64,000 nucleotides of DNA from Lachnospiraceae bacterium (GTDB lineage Bacteria; Bacillota; Clostridia; Lachnospirales; Lachnospiraceae), in NCBI GenBank assembly GCA_022766245.1, contig JALEPL010000018.1:44491-108490 (forward strand). Direction: 5' to 3'. This document shows positions 42,984 to 52,745 of this stretch, piece by piece. Position numbers and translations under genes: made by a program. Each line of letters opens with the position of its first letter. Within the stretch, counting starts at the first letter, position 1. A model generated the notes under the pieces. That model saw only the letters and a list, made by a program, of their open reading frames with translations. It made no database searches and was not told where the DNA came from.

Positions 42984-43739
42984 ATGGAGTGTGTAAAATG
43001 CGGGTATGATTATCCGGCAAAGGAAATAAAATGTCCTTACTGTGGTGAGCCGAATCCGTTGGGAATTGCATGGAAAGAGGAAGAAGAACAGAAGAGGGCG
43101 GAGACAGAACATACCAAAAGAAGAATCCTGAAGTCTATGCCTCTTTACATAGCCAACAAGCTTGTGAATGTGATTTTGATACTGGGTGTGTTGTTGAGCG
43201 TCGTGTTTGTGGCGATTGCATTTATTGCGTCTGGAGTGGAATCGGCGCTCACGGAACGCAAGCAGAGTCAGGCATCTGTTGCAGAAGCGGAAAAGCTGTT
43301 CGAGGAGGATGACAATGCGGCGTTAAAGACATATTTGAAACAATATGAAGTGTTTGGGAAGGTCGGCTATGAGAAATACACAGAACGAGTGTTACTGTAT
43401 GATGAATATGTAGAGTTCATGCGGTCAGCATTTGAGATCCAACAGGTACTGGATTGGGGGAGGGGAGAACAGCCAAATATTATTTGGGTGGACGGATTTA
43501 TGGACGCAGGACACGACATTCTCCAGGCAGATAGCTATGAATTTCGAGATTTGGAATATGATGAAAACATTCAGTATTTAGAGGAAATGCAGGGTCAGGT
43601 ATCGGCGGTATTCATGGGGGTCTTCGAAATGACAGAGGATGAAATGAAATCATTTGTCGGCCTTCCTGAATATTCAGAGGAGTACGATGAAACGGTAAAA
43701 ATGGTTATGGAAAGAAAAGGCTGGGAGTATGCAGAATAA
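42984..43739 (+). CDS. Zinc-ribbon membrane protein (paralogue 2)
   Basis: CVKCGYDYPAKEIKCPYCGE, single TM, same architecture as 42078..42821. Confidence 0.75.
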   Translation: MECVKCGYDYPAKEIKCPYCGEPNPLGIAWKEEEEQKRAETEHTKRRILKSMPLYIANKLVNVILILGVLLSVVFVAIAFIASGVESALTERKQSQASVAEAEKLFEEDDNAALKTYLKQYEVFGKVGYEKYTERVLLYDEYVEFMRSAFEIQQVLDWGRGEQPNIIWVDGFMDAGHDILQADSYEFRDLEYDENIQYLEEMQGQVSAVFMGVFEMTEDEMKSFVGLPEYSEEYDETVKMVMERKGWEYAE

Positions 43740-44256
43740 AATCAAGATCAAAGAATTATTTCAGTTTAAGGATAAAACAGGGGAGTATAAGGTAAATCTG
43801 GTGGCATTTATCATAAAGTCCATAGCAGCGTTTTTGGTTGTGTTAACGGCAATCAGCGCCATTGGTGTCGTGTGGGAAATGGTGATAGACGAGGCGGAAT
43901 ACTCGGGGCAGGAATATTATCTATCCCGCTGTGAGCAGCTCTATATGGATCGGGAGTTTTCGCAGCTATATGACAATATGAATCTATATAATCTGACCGA
44001 ACCTGAGTATGATAAATATTGGGAATTGGTGAATGGATATCAGGATAATCTTCTGTATCTCAGCTATCGCAGTGTGCAGGAACAGGGGAAGAAACAGGTG
44101 GATTTCGCATACATCAATGGAGAGGAAGAATCCGCCAGAATATATTTTGATGCAGATGAAAAAACACAGTACTATGGGAATAAAGTGCAGGAAAATGCTG
44201 AAAACTGCCGATTTGAAAGCAATGAGAGATACTTAGCCGGTTTCGCAGAGAAGTAG
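43729..44256 (+). CDS. Membrane protein lacking the zinc ribbon (paralogue 3)
   Basis: Single TM IIKSIAAFLVVLTAISAIGVV; similar extracytoplasmic layout; overlaps paralogue 2 by 11 nt. Confidence 0.65.
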   Translation: MQNKIKIKELFQFKDKTGEYKVNLVAFIIKSIAAFLVVLTAISAIGVVWEMVIDEAEYSGQEYYLSRCEQLYMDREFSQLYDNMNLYNLTEPEYDKYWELVNGYQDNLLYLSYRSVQEQGKKQVDFAYINGEEESARIYFDADEKTQYYGNKVQENAENCRFESNERYLAGFAEK

Positions 44257-44315
44257 CGATACGTGCAACCTTGAATCTCTTGAAAAAAGGGGATATCCCA
44301 TTTATAATAAATATG

Positions 44316-44448
44316 GTAACTGCTCAGTACAGGACGGAGCGGAACCGCATAGACCGTAAGAACATGATTTAGGAGTGCAAAAATCCCATCGTCGAAGACG
44401 ATTCTCATGGATTTTTGCATTGTAACTGTGAAGGAACTGAACAGTTAC
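44316..44448 (+). repeat. Dispersed ~133-bp palindromic repeat, copy E (divergent interior)
   Basis: GTAACTGCTCAG...CTGAACAGTTAC; terminal hairpin GTAACTGT-GAAGGAACTGA-ACAGTTAC. Confidence 0.9.
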
Positions 44449-44501
44449 TGAATATGTATGTTTGCAGAAGGTCTATGATGTATGCGTAAGAGGGTAAAGG
44501 T

Positions 44502-46148
44502 ATGGGTGGAATGGGATACGATCAGCAGGTATCGGATTGGCTGAATGAGGTACAGAAAAGCCGTGGAGCTGATCCGGATACTACACTGGTTTATTGTAAA
44601 AAAATCGAAGAATATGCCAGGGAACAGAAGGATGAATGGCTGCTGGGATATGCTTTTTATCACAGTGGAGAGGTGTATTATCTGCACAATGATTTTGAGC
44701 AGATGTTTCACAGCATGTTCCGCTCCCTTAGTTATTTGGAGCATACCGGACAGTATGGTCTGCTGGTGCGTGGATATAATATCCTGGCCATCACAGCCAT
44801 GAATCAGGGCAATGCTCCTTTTGCGCTGGATTATTACTTAAAGGGGCTAAGCTATTGTGAGAAATATTGTCTGTTCGATGTGGGCATTATGATACGGATT
44901 AATATTGGAACGCTCTATAATAATTGTGGGGAATATAATCAGGCATCCCGTTATCTGGAAGAAGGCTATGTGTTATTGCAGCAGCATCGTGAGATACCGG
45001 AGTATTACAATGCGTTGATGAGTATCTATATCGGAATGGTGAATAGCTGTATCCATCGGCAGCAGTTGGATCGGGCTATGGAATATATCCGTAGATTTCA
45101 CAGTGAGTGTGAGGAGTTCATGCAGGAGGAGGATCGACTGGTCTTTGCCTGCAGCCAGGCCAGAGTGTTTCATCTGCAGGGGAAAGTAAGACAGAGGGAC
45201 GATGCGATTGCTATGGTTCATACGCTGGTAAATCAGCAGATGCCGGTGCTGGATATTTTTGATGATCTGTACGAATACTGTCTCATGCTGCTGGAACTGG
45301 AGCGGTATGAGGAGTTACGTTATCTGTTGGAGCAGCTGGAGGCAATGGCGCAGAAGGCGGAAGCCGGGAATATGAGAAAACGAATTCTCACGTTAAAGGC
45401 AAGAGTCTGTCTCAGAGAGGGAGACGAGGTATGCTACCGCAAAATCACAGTGCAGTTGTTTGAACTGGAGGAAGTATTGGAAAAGGACCGTCAGCGGATG
45501 GTACTACATATGTTGTCGGTACGAAATGAACTGGAGGAAAGTCAGCGTCACCGCCGCAGAATAGAACAGGAGAACCGGAGGCTGTTCAAGCGCTCCCAGA
45601 CAGATTCCCTCACCGGTCTGGCAAATCGGTTTCATCTGAATTCCTACGTGGCGGAGAGCTTTGCCCGGGCGCAGGAGCGGGGAGAGGCTCTTGGTATTGA
45701 AATTCTGGATATTGATTATTTTAAACAGTACAATGACAATTATGGCCATCAGGCAGGAGATATCTGTATCCGGCAGATTGCCCGGATTTTACAGAAAATG
45801 GAAGATAAAGGGGACATCTTTTGTGCCCGCTATGGCGGGGACGAGTTTATCGTGATTTACGAGTCCTGCAGTCGGGAAGATGTGGAGCAGTGGACGAAGG
45901 AACTGAGGCAGGAGATTGAGGAGCTGGGCTTAAGGCATGAGTTTTCGCAGGCGGGATCTTTGGTGACGATATCTCAGGGCCTCTGTTTCGATACTCCGGC
46001 TACAGAGGATACGGTGGAGGACTTTTTGTTGGCAGCAGACCGCCTGCTGTATCAGGTGAAGGAACAGGGGAGAAATAATATACGCATCGGAGACTGTGGA
46101 AGAAGTGGAGACGAAAAGGAACCTTTGAAGGAAACAGGCATACAATAA
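44502..46148 (+). CDS. Diguanylate cyclase with N-terminal TPR-like region
   Basis: RYGGDEFIVIYES, DSLTGLANRFHLNSY; helical repeat N-terminus, no TM. Confidence 0.9.
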   Translation: MGGMGYDQQVSDWLNEVQKSRGADPDTTLVYCKKIEEYAREQKDEWLLGYAFYHSGEVYYLHNDFEQMFHSMFRSLSYLEHTGQYGLLVRGYNILAITAMNQGNAPFALDYYLKGLSYCEKYCLFDVGIMIRINIGTLYNNCGEYNQASRYLEEGYVLLQQHREIPEYYNALMSIYIGMVNSCIHRQQLDRAMEYIRRFHSECEEFMQEEDRLVFACSQARVFHLQGKVRQRDDAIAMVHTLVNQQMPVLDIFDDLYEYCLMLLELERYEELRYLLEQLEAMAQKAEAGNMRKRILTLKARVCLREGDEVCYRKITVQLFELEEVLEKDRQRMVLHMLSVRNELEESQRHRRRIEQENRRLFKRSQTDSLTGLANRFHLNSYVAESFARAQERGEALGIEILDIDYFKQYNDNYGHQAGDICIRQIARILQKMEDKGDIFCARYGGDEFIVIYESCSREDVEQWTKELRQEIEELGLRHEFSQAGSLVTISQGLCFDTPATEDTVEDFLLAADRLLYQVKEQGRNNIRIGDCGRSGDEKEPLKETGIQ

Positions 46149-46320
46149 GGTATCATAACCAGATTTTTTCACAGAGAGAGACAAATCGCAGCCGGATCAT
46201 GCTCTCACGAGAAATGTTTATGATACCCGCCAAAGAGCGGAGTATTTGAGAAAATACCACAAACTGCCCGCAGGCAGTGAAAAACGGCTGCTTGACATAT
46301 AGGACTGGGGCAACCCAGTC
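46149..46320. other. Hairpin-rich intergenic region, candidate structured RNA
   Basis: GGTATCATAA...TTATGATACC; GTATTTGAGAAAATAC; CTGCCCGCAGGCAG; GACTGGG-GCAA-CCCAGTC. Confidence 0.5.
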
Positions 46321-46363
46321 TACATAGCACGAAAGAGGGAAGTTTGGGAAAGGGTTTTGTGAA

Positions 46364-48868
46364 ATGAATTACGAGAACATTCTGTGTTTTAAGGGGATCT
46401 GGAGAAACTATCAGGACAGAGTATTGAAAAATACGAAAAAATATGTGGCAGACGGGCATATTCATATCGTGGCAGCCCCGGGATCAGGGAAGACAACCCT
46501 TGGTATTGAGCTGATTGCCAGAATGGGAGAGCCGGCACTGGTTTTTGCTCCCTCCGTTACCATCCGTGAGCAGTGGGTGGCACGGATAGCTGAGGGATTC
46601 CTTTGCGACGGGTTAAAGCCGGAGGACTACATATCACAGGATTTTAAGGAGCCCAGATGTATCACCGTGGTGACTTATCAGGCCTTGCACAGTGCCATGA
46701 AGCGGTATAAAGGAAAACAGATGTCGGACGAGGAGTCGGATGATTTTGTAGCGGTGGAGGAAGTAGACTACAGTGATTTTGACGTGGTGTCTGAGATGAA
46801 AGCTGCCGGTGTGGGCGTGCTTTGTCTGGACGAGTGTCATCATCTCCGTAGCGAATGGTGGAAGGCGCTAGAGGAGTTTAAGGATGCTTTGGGCAAGGTG
46901 AAAATCATCGCCTTAACTGCCACTCCGCCCTATGATTCCACACCTGCCATGTGGGAGCGTTACATGCAGATGTGCGGAGAGGTGGATGAGGAAATCACTA
47001 TTCCGGAGCTGGTGAAGGAGGGAAGCCTTTGTCCCCATCAGGATTTTGTATACTTTAACTATCCTACAGAGGAGGAAAAGGCGGAAATCAGAAAGTTTCA
47101 GGAGCGAAGCAAGACAATGCAGCAGAAGCTGCTGACAGACAGTGAACTGATGGAAGCCATGGGAATTTCCCAGACTGCCGGGATGACAGCCGGAAAGCTG
47201 GAGCAGCGTCTGCAGAGCTTTCTGTACGACGATGCAGAGATGTATTCTGTAGAAAAAGAATATCGGGAACAAAAGATTGATGAACTGAAGGCAGCCGGTT
47301 TTATTGATAAAAAGCAGGTGATGCTGACCGCTAATGCGGCTATCGAAAAGCTTTTGATGAATTCCAAGGCCAAGAGCCGCAGTATTCAGGCCATTGTGGA
47401 GAGTGAGAGCCGAAATATGGGAGAAAAGCTACGCATGCTGATTCTCACGGACTACATTCGGAAAGAATACGAGCAGTCACTGGGAGATGCATCGGCAGAT
47501 ATCAATGCACTGGGTGTATTGCCCTTTTTCGAGCAGCTTCGTCGGGCGTTAGCATCGGCTGGGAAAATTCGGCTGGGCGTGTTGTGTGGAACTATCGTGA
47601 TTATTCCGGCGGAAGCAAAAGAGAGTCTGCTGCAGGCCGTGGGCGAAAGCGGCAAGGTGAATTTTTCCCCGATCGGACAGCTACAGGAAAGTGATTATGT
47701 AAAAGTGACAGCGGTAGGGGATGCCCACTTTCTTACCAGTGCGGTGACGGAGGTATTTTCTCAGGGCTATATGCAGGTCCTCATTGGAACAAAATCCTTG
47801 CTGGGTGAGGGATGGGATTCCCCCTGTATCAATTCTTTGATTCTAGCAAGCTTTGTAGGTTCCTTTATGCTGAGTAATCAGATGCGGGGCCGTGCCATCC
47901 GTGTTTGGAAGCAGAATCCGGAGAAGAGCAGTAACATTTGGCATCTGGTGTGTCTGAATGAAAATCAGGAGCAGGAAAGTGAGGATTTTGCCCTGTTGAA
48001 GCGGCGGATGGAGCATTTTCTGGGACTGCATTATACGGAAAATGTCATTGAGAGCGGAATGGAGCGTCTGTCCTATATCGAAGAGCCCTATACACCGGAA
48101 CACATTACAGAGATTAACAATCAGATGCTGACATTGGCAAAGGAGCGCGAACAGCTGAAAAGTCGCTGGCAGCAGGCAGTGACAAAATCAAAAGAGATGC
48201 AGATTGTGGATGAAACGGCTGTATCTGAGGAAAGCATCTCAAAGACGGTTTACAAAAAAGCATCCACTAAGCTTACTGCCTGTGGAGTGGGTGCTACGGC
48301 ACTGTTTGTGGCTGCGGGTATCGCTACCGGCGGACTTCTCACGGCAGCATGTGGATTGGCAGGTGTGGTGGCAGCAGGCGCAGCATTAACGGCATTGCCG
48401 GCCACCTTGAAATACAATTCTTCCCGGAAACGCCTGCGTGCTTACGGGGAAGGAATCTATCGTGCATTGGCATCGGCGAATCTTTTGGAGGAGCGGAACG
48501 GACGTGTCACGGATGGTCTCAGCGAAAAAGGAGAGCCTACGATTTACCTGAAATCCGGAAGCAAAAAGGATCAGGAACTGTTTGCCGGATGTGTGACGCA
48601 GATGTTCGCAGATGTGGAGAACCAGAGATATCTTCTGGTAAAACGTGGAAACCATAAGGCATCGGATGGCATTTACTGTGTGCCGGACTGCTTTGCTTCG
48701 AAAAAGGAGCTGGCCCAGGGCTTTTATGATTGTCTGAAGAGTGCCATGGGAGAATATGATCTGGTGTACACCAGAAATGAAGCAGGAAAGAAGTTGTTTC
48801 TTGCGCTGCATAAGGAAGGAGGAGAGGTGTTCAGAAACCGAAGTGTCAAGAAAACAAGTGTAAAATAG
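46364..48868 (+). CDS. Superfamily 2 DEAD/DEAH-type helicase with internal hydrophobic hairpin
   Basis: AAPGSGKTTLGIEL (I), LDECHH (II), ALTATPP (III), GTKSLLGEGWDSPCIN and QMRGRAIR (V/VI); hydrophobic stretch LTACGVGATALFVAAGIATGGLLTAACGLAGVVAAGAALTALPA. Confidence 0.85.
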   Translation: MNYENILCFKGIWRNYQDRVLKNTKKYVADGHIHIVAAPGSGKTTLGIELIARMGEPALVFAPSVTIREQWVARIAEGFLCDGLKPEDYISQDFKEPRCITVVTYQALHSAMKRYKGKQMSDEESDDFVAVEEVDYSDFDVVSEMKAAGVGVLCLDECHHLRSEWWKALEEFKDALGKVKIIALTATPPYDSTPAMWERYMQMCGEVDEEITIPELVKEGSLCPHQDFVYFNYPTEEEKAEIRKFQERSKTMQQKLLTDSELMEAMGISQTAGMTAGKLEQRLQSFLYDDAEMYSVEKEYREQKIDELKAAGFIDKKQVMLTANAAIEKLLMNSKAKSRSIQAIVESESRNMGEKLRMLILTDYIRKEYEQSLGDASADINALGVLPFFEQLRRALASAGKIRLGVLCGTIVIIPAEAKESLLQAVGESGKVNFSPIGQLQESDYVKVTAVGDAHFLTSAVTEVFSQGYMQVLIGTKSLLGEGWDSPCINSLILASFVGSFMLSNQMRGRAIRVWKQNPEKSSNIWHLVCLNENQEQESEDFALLKRRMEHFLGLHYTENVIESGMERLSYIEEPYTPEHITEINNQMLTLAKEREQLKSRWQQAVTKSKEMQIVDETAVSEESISKTVYKKASTKLTACGVGATALFVAAGIATGGLLTAACGLAGVVAAGAALTALPATLKYNSSRKRLRAYGEGIYRALASANLLEERNGRVTDGLSEKGEPTIYLKSGSKKDQELFAGCVTQMFADVENQRYLLVKRGNHKASDGIYCVPDCFASKKELAQGFYDCLKSAMGEYDLVYTRNEAGKKLFLALHKEGGEVFRNRSVKKTSVK

Positions 48869-48928
48869 AAAAGTAATTGATCGGTACTATTCCGAATAAA
48901 CTAGGAACAAAAGAAAAGGAGAGAGAAA

Positions 48929-50569
48929 ATGTTTGAATGTCCAAGTTGTGGAGGGGAGTTACGGTTCGACATAGAAACCCAGGGAATGCTGTGTCCGTTC
49001 TGTAATTCCGCTTATGACCCGAAAACTGTTGAGAAGGGTTATGATGCCGAGGAACAGGAAGGCATGGACCCGGAGATGATGGGAATGCAGGATCCGGACA
49101 CCTTTGATGCTACAATCTTTACCTGTCCCCAGTGTGGTGGAGAAATCCTGAGCATGGATAACGAAGCTACTTCGTTTTGCAGCTTCTGTGGTGCATCCAC
49201 CATCTTAAGCAGCAGACTCAGTCACGAAAAGAAACCGGATTATATCATACCGTTTCAAGTGACAAAAGAAGAGTGTAAGAATGCTTACAGCAAGTTGATG
49301 AAGGGAGCGTTTTTCGCACCGAAGGAGTTGCGGGAAGGGGGAACGGTAGACAAGTTCCGCGCCATCTACATGCCCTACTGGGTATATGATATGAGACAAA
49401 ACGGTAACATTCATTTGCAGGCAAGTAAGAGTTACCGCAGTGGTAATTACCGGATTACGGAGGATTATCTTCTTTCCGGAGATGTGGATGCGTATTACAA
49501 GGGTATTTCCTTTGATGCATCCTCATCCTTTGCGGACAATATCAGCGAATGCATTGCACCTTATGATGTGAAGGGAATGAGTCAGTTTTATCCTGCTTAT
49601 CTGGCGGGGTTCTATGCGGATACCGCAGATGTGGAGGAAGGCTTGTACCGGGCAGATGCAGAGGATCTGGCAAATAAAGCAACAATAGATCAAATCAAAG
49701 AAGAGCCGGCATTTAAGGACAAAACTCTGAAGATGCCTAATGATGAAATGGCTAGCAGGCTTTTGTGTACCAGTTGTAAAAAAGTGGACCGGGCGATGTT
49801 CCCGGTGTGGTTCCTTTCCTATCGGAAGGGGGACCGTGTGGCTTATGCCACGGTGAATGGTCAGACCGGAAAGGTGGCATCTGATTTGCCGGTGGATGTC
49901 AAAAAGTATTTGTTGGTATCTCTGGCACTTTCATTACCATTGTTTCTTCTGTTGAATTTGTTTTTAACAATTACACCATCGTTTGTTATGCTGATAACAT
50001 CGATTATAGCGCTTATTACCATGTTTATTCATGTGGCTGAGCTGAAAGAAATCGGTCGGACCGAGTTGCAGCTGGACAATAAGGGATATCTGGCGAAAAC
50101 AGGAATCCGTAAGGATATGGATGCATCCGCTTTTGGAAAACCCAAAAAGAAACAAACAGCAAAAAAAAGCACAAAAGCTTTGGGAACAAAAATTCTTGGT
50201 TTGTATGTTGTTTCGATTTTGGGAATATCGTTCCTGAGTGCGATAGGAAACGTTATGATGCATACAGGACTATATATGCTGATTATCTTTGCAGTCAGCA
50301 TTTTTCCGCTGGTAAGAGGGCTTGGTATGTATTCGAAACTACCCAAGGGGTATCGCAAGCCCGGATTTATGTGGGGGTTTGTGGCTGTTTTAATTGCCAC
50401 CATGGTGGCAATCATCAATCCGGTGGCAGATTGGATTTATTATGCAGGTGCGGTATTGTCCCTTGCAGCAGTGCTTTGTACTATGCTGAGCATCATCACG
50501 GCCTACAATATTTTATCAACAAGACCATTGCCCCAGCTGAACAAAAGAGGAGGTGAGGAGCATGAATAA
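48929..50569 (+). CDS. Zinc-ribbon (TFIIB-type) membrane protein
   Basis: CPSCGGELRFDIETQGMLCPFCNS and CPQCGGEILSMDNEATSFCSFCGA; C-terminal TM helices. Confidence 0.8.
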   Translation: MFECPSCGGELRFDIETQGMLCPFCNSAYDPKTVEKGYDAEEQEGMDPEMMGMQDPDTFDATIFTCPQCGGEILSMDNEATSFCSFCGASTILSSRLSHEKKPDYIIPFQVTKEECKNAYSKLMKGAFFAPKELREGGTVDKFRAIYMPYWVYDMRQNGNIHLQASKSYRSGNYRITEDYLLSGDVDAYYKGISFDASSSFADNISECIAPYDVKGMSQFYPAYLAGFYADTADVEEGLYRADAEDLANKATIDQIKEEPAFKDKTLKMPNDEMASRLLCTSCKKVDRAMFPVWFLSYRKGDRVAYATVNGQTGKVASDLPVDVKKYLLVSLALSLPLFLLLNLFLTITPSFVMLITSIIALITMFIHVAELKEIGRTELQLDNKGYLAKTGIRKDMDASAFGKPKKKQTAKKSTKALGTKILGLYVVSILGISFLSAIGNVMMHTGLYMLIIFAVSIFPLVRGLGMYSKLPKGYRKPGFMWGFVAVLIATMVAIINPVADWIYYAGAVLSLAAVLCTMLSIITAYNILSTRPLPQLNKRGGEEHE

Positions 50570-51350
50570 ATCTATGAAAAAAATGAGTCTTTGGCTCACC
50601 GGATGTGTGTTGGGACTTCTGTTTTTCTTTGGGAGCACACAGAAGTGTCTGGCAGAGACCGTATATGTAAATCCGGATACCGGTTATGAAGCGGTAATTG
50701 AGGATGGGGCAGGTCTCCTTACTACGGAGGAGCTGGATAAGCTGGCCATAGAGATGAAGGAGGCTACAGCATACGGAAACCTCATGTTTGTGAGCATTGA
50801 CTATAATCCGAATTATGGCGAAGATGCCAGTTATGAATATGCAGCAGATACCCTGGAGGAGCGCTACGGATATGAAAGTTCCACCATTTTTCTGATTGAT
50901 ATGGATGAGCGTATGATCTACATATACAGCATCGGAGCAAATTATAAAACCATCAGCAAGGCCCGGGCCAATACCATAACAGACAATGTTTACAGGTATG
51001 CATCCGATGCGGAGTATTATCTCTGTGCGTCCAAGGCTATCGAACAGATTACTACGGTGCTGTCCGGCGGAAGAATTGCCCAGCCTATGAAATACATAAG
51101 CAACGCATTTTTGGCATTGATACTTGCACTGCTTATTAATTTCATTGTAGTAAGAGTGATTTCTAAAGCGAAGAAACCGGGACGAGACGAGCTGTTGGAG
51201 GGTGTTTTTGCAAAATGCACCATCAATCATCCCAAAGCAACTATGACAAATCAGACCAGAGTATACGATCCACCATCCTCCAGCGGTGGCGGAGGTGGCG
51301 GCGGAGGTGGCGGCGGTCACTCCGGAGGTGGCGGCGGTCACAGCTTCTAG
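50562..51350 (+). CDS. TPM-domain (YgcG-like) secreted/membrane protein
   Basis: TPM domain LLTTEELDKLAIEMKEATAYGNLMFVSIDYN; TM; Gly-rich C-terminal tail GGGGGGGGGGGHSGGGGGHSF. Confidence 0.85.
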   Translation: MNKSMKKMSLWLTGCVLGLLFFFGSTQKCLAETVYVNPDTGYEAVIEDGAGLLTTEELDKLAIEMKEATAYGNLMFVSIDYNPNYGEDASYEYAADTLEERYGYESSTIFLIDMDERMIYIYSIGANYKTISKARANTITDNVYRYASDAEYYLCASKAIEQITTVLSGGRIAQPMKYISNAFLALILALLINFIVVRVISKAKKPGRDELLEGVFAKCTINHPKATMTNQTRVYDPPSSSGGGGGGGGGGGHSGGGGGHSF

Positions 51351-51440
51351 GCCATCCGATATTAACTGTCACTTTGCGATTCTCTTTCGCAGAGTGGCAG
51401 TTTTCATACGCATAGAAACATAAAAGTTGGAGGAAATCGT

Positions 51441-51986
51441 ATGGGAATTTATGAAGAACTTATGGATATGGCAGACGACGTGATAGAAGACACAAAAAAC
51501 AGACAGGAAAAGGAACGGCAGGATGCCTTAGAAAAAGAATTGTGTGATGTGCATTTTAAACTGGTCTATGACAGTAGCCTAAATACCATAGTCGCAGTGT
51601 TATTGGGCTTGGCTCTAATCTTATTTTTAAAAATCCTATGTAAGCCTATAGTGAAACGGGTAATTTATGGGTATTCCATACAGTTAGGTATTATGGGGAT
51701 TATTGCCTTAATTCTGATTGGTCTTATCGTTATTCTTGCTATTGCAGGACCATTTTACCTGTCACATAGAGCATTGCCGGAAATAAAAGGCACCATGTTG
51801 TACTATAAGGGAAGCATTTATTATGCCCGTCAGATCACCAAAATAAAGGTCTCTTCCATGAAGATTGCCACGGTTTATATTGATGGGAAAAAATGTTTTT
51901 GGACATCAACCAATGATTTGAATTATGAAGCGTTTCTAGATTGGGCAAGAAAATGTAACATTCCACTTAAAATAAACAGTAAATAG
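51441..51986 (+). CDS. Membrane protein of unknown function
   Basis: Two TM segments, RBS GGAGG. Confidence 0.6.
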   Translation: MGIYEELMDMADDVIEDTKNRQEKERQDALEKELCDVHFKLVYDSSLNTIVAVLLGLALILFLKILCKPIVKRVIYGYSIQLGIMGIIALILIGLIVILAIAGPFYLSHRALPEIKGTMLYYKGSIYYARQITKIKVSSMKIATVYIDGKKCFWTSTNDLNYEAFLDWARKCNIPLKINSK

Positions 51987-52003
51987 GAAGAGGAAAAGAA
52001 AGA

Positions 52004-52708
52004 ATGAAAAAACGAGTGATTGTTGTAACCATGTTGACTATGCTGGCAGCAACCATGGGTGCATGTGGAAAGGAGTCACAGAATCAGAGTGACTTGTATG
52101 AACAGTCTGTGGAGGATGCGGTATTTGCAGAGGAGGACGAGATCATGGAGCTGGTGTCCCTGACTAGCGAAGATGACCGAGTGACTTGGGATGATCAGGG
52201 GCGTGTTTTGCTGCTGACCTTCCATAGCTATCCGGACAGTTATCCCGAAGGGGAGACGGTTACTTTGGAATGGGGGGAAGTGTGGACCTTTACCGAGAAG
52301 GAGATGGCATCACGGTTTGCGGAAGAGATGAAGGAAGACAAGGATTATGATCTGGCGTTAAAGCATTTGCTGGGATTGCCACAGGAGAAAGAAAGTACCA
52401 CTGTCACTGCCTTTTGGGTAGATCCCGAGGATGTGATCCGACCTGCGTACCAGATGGATGCCACCGATGGAAGTATGACTGTAACCCTTTCAGATGATGT
52501 GGACGAGGAAGATAAGGCATGGTTTGATCAGAATATTCTGGATTCCTACTTCTATGGAGATTATCCCTGGACCCGTCTGGGGTATACCTACAACTGGGGT
52601 GGACATGGCACGGAGTATGGTGTGACGGAGTTTCTTGTAAAAGGCGGCGCTCAGGTGGAAGTGGAGTACACCAAAACAGAGGAGGAATTTGTAAATGGAC
52701 TTGAGTAA
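52004..52708 (+). CDS. Putative lipoprotein of unknown function
   Basis: Lipobox AATMGACG. Confidence 0.65.
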   Translation: MKKRVIVVTMLTMLAATMGACGKESQNQSDLYEQSVEDAVFAEEDEIMELVSLTSEDDRVTWDDQGRVLLLTFHSYPDSYPEGETVTLEWGEVWTFTEKEMASRFAEEMKEDKDYDLALKHLLGLPQEKESTTVTAFWVDPEDVIRPAYQMDATDGSMTVTLSDDVDEEDKAWFDQNILDSYFYGDYPWTRLGYTYNWGGHGTEYGVTEFLVKGGAQVEVEYTKTEEEFVNGLE

Positions 52709-52745
52709 AATCCAAAAAGCGGTTGTGCTTTTTATTATTTAAACT

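Noticed and set aside
41637-44448. Clustered repeats as a CRISPR array
   Set aside because: Repeats are ~133 bp, irregularly spaced, with genes in between and no cas genes.
50496-51341. 281-aa minus-strand ORF
   Set aside because: Antisense to the TPM gene; the low-complexity start comes from the Gly-codon run.
51283-51349. GGTGGC-rich tract as a possible tandem repeat element
   Set aside because: It encodes the Gly-rich tail of the TPM/YgcG-like protein, a common feature of this family.
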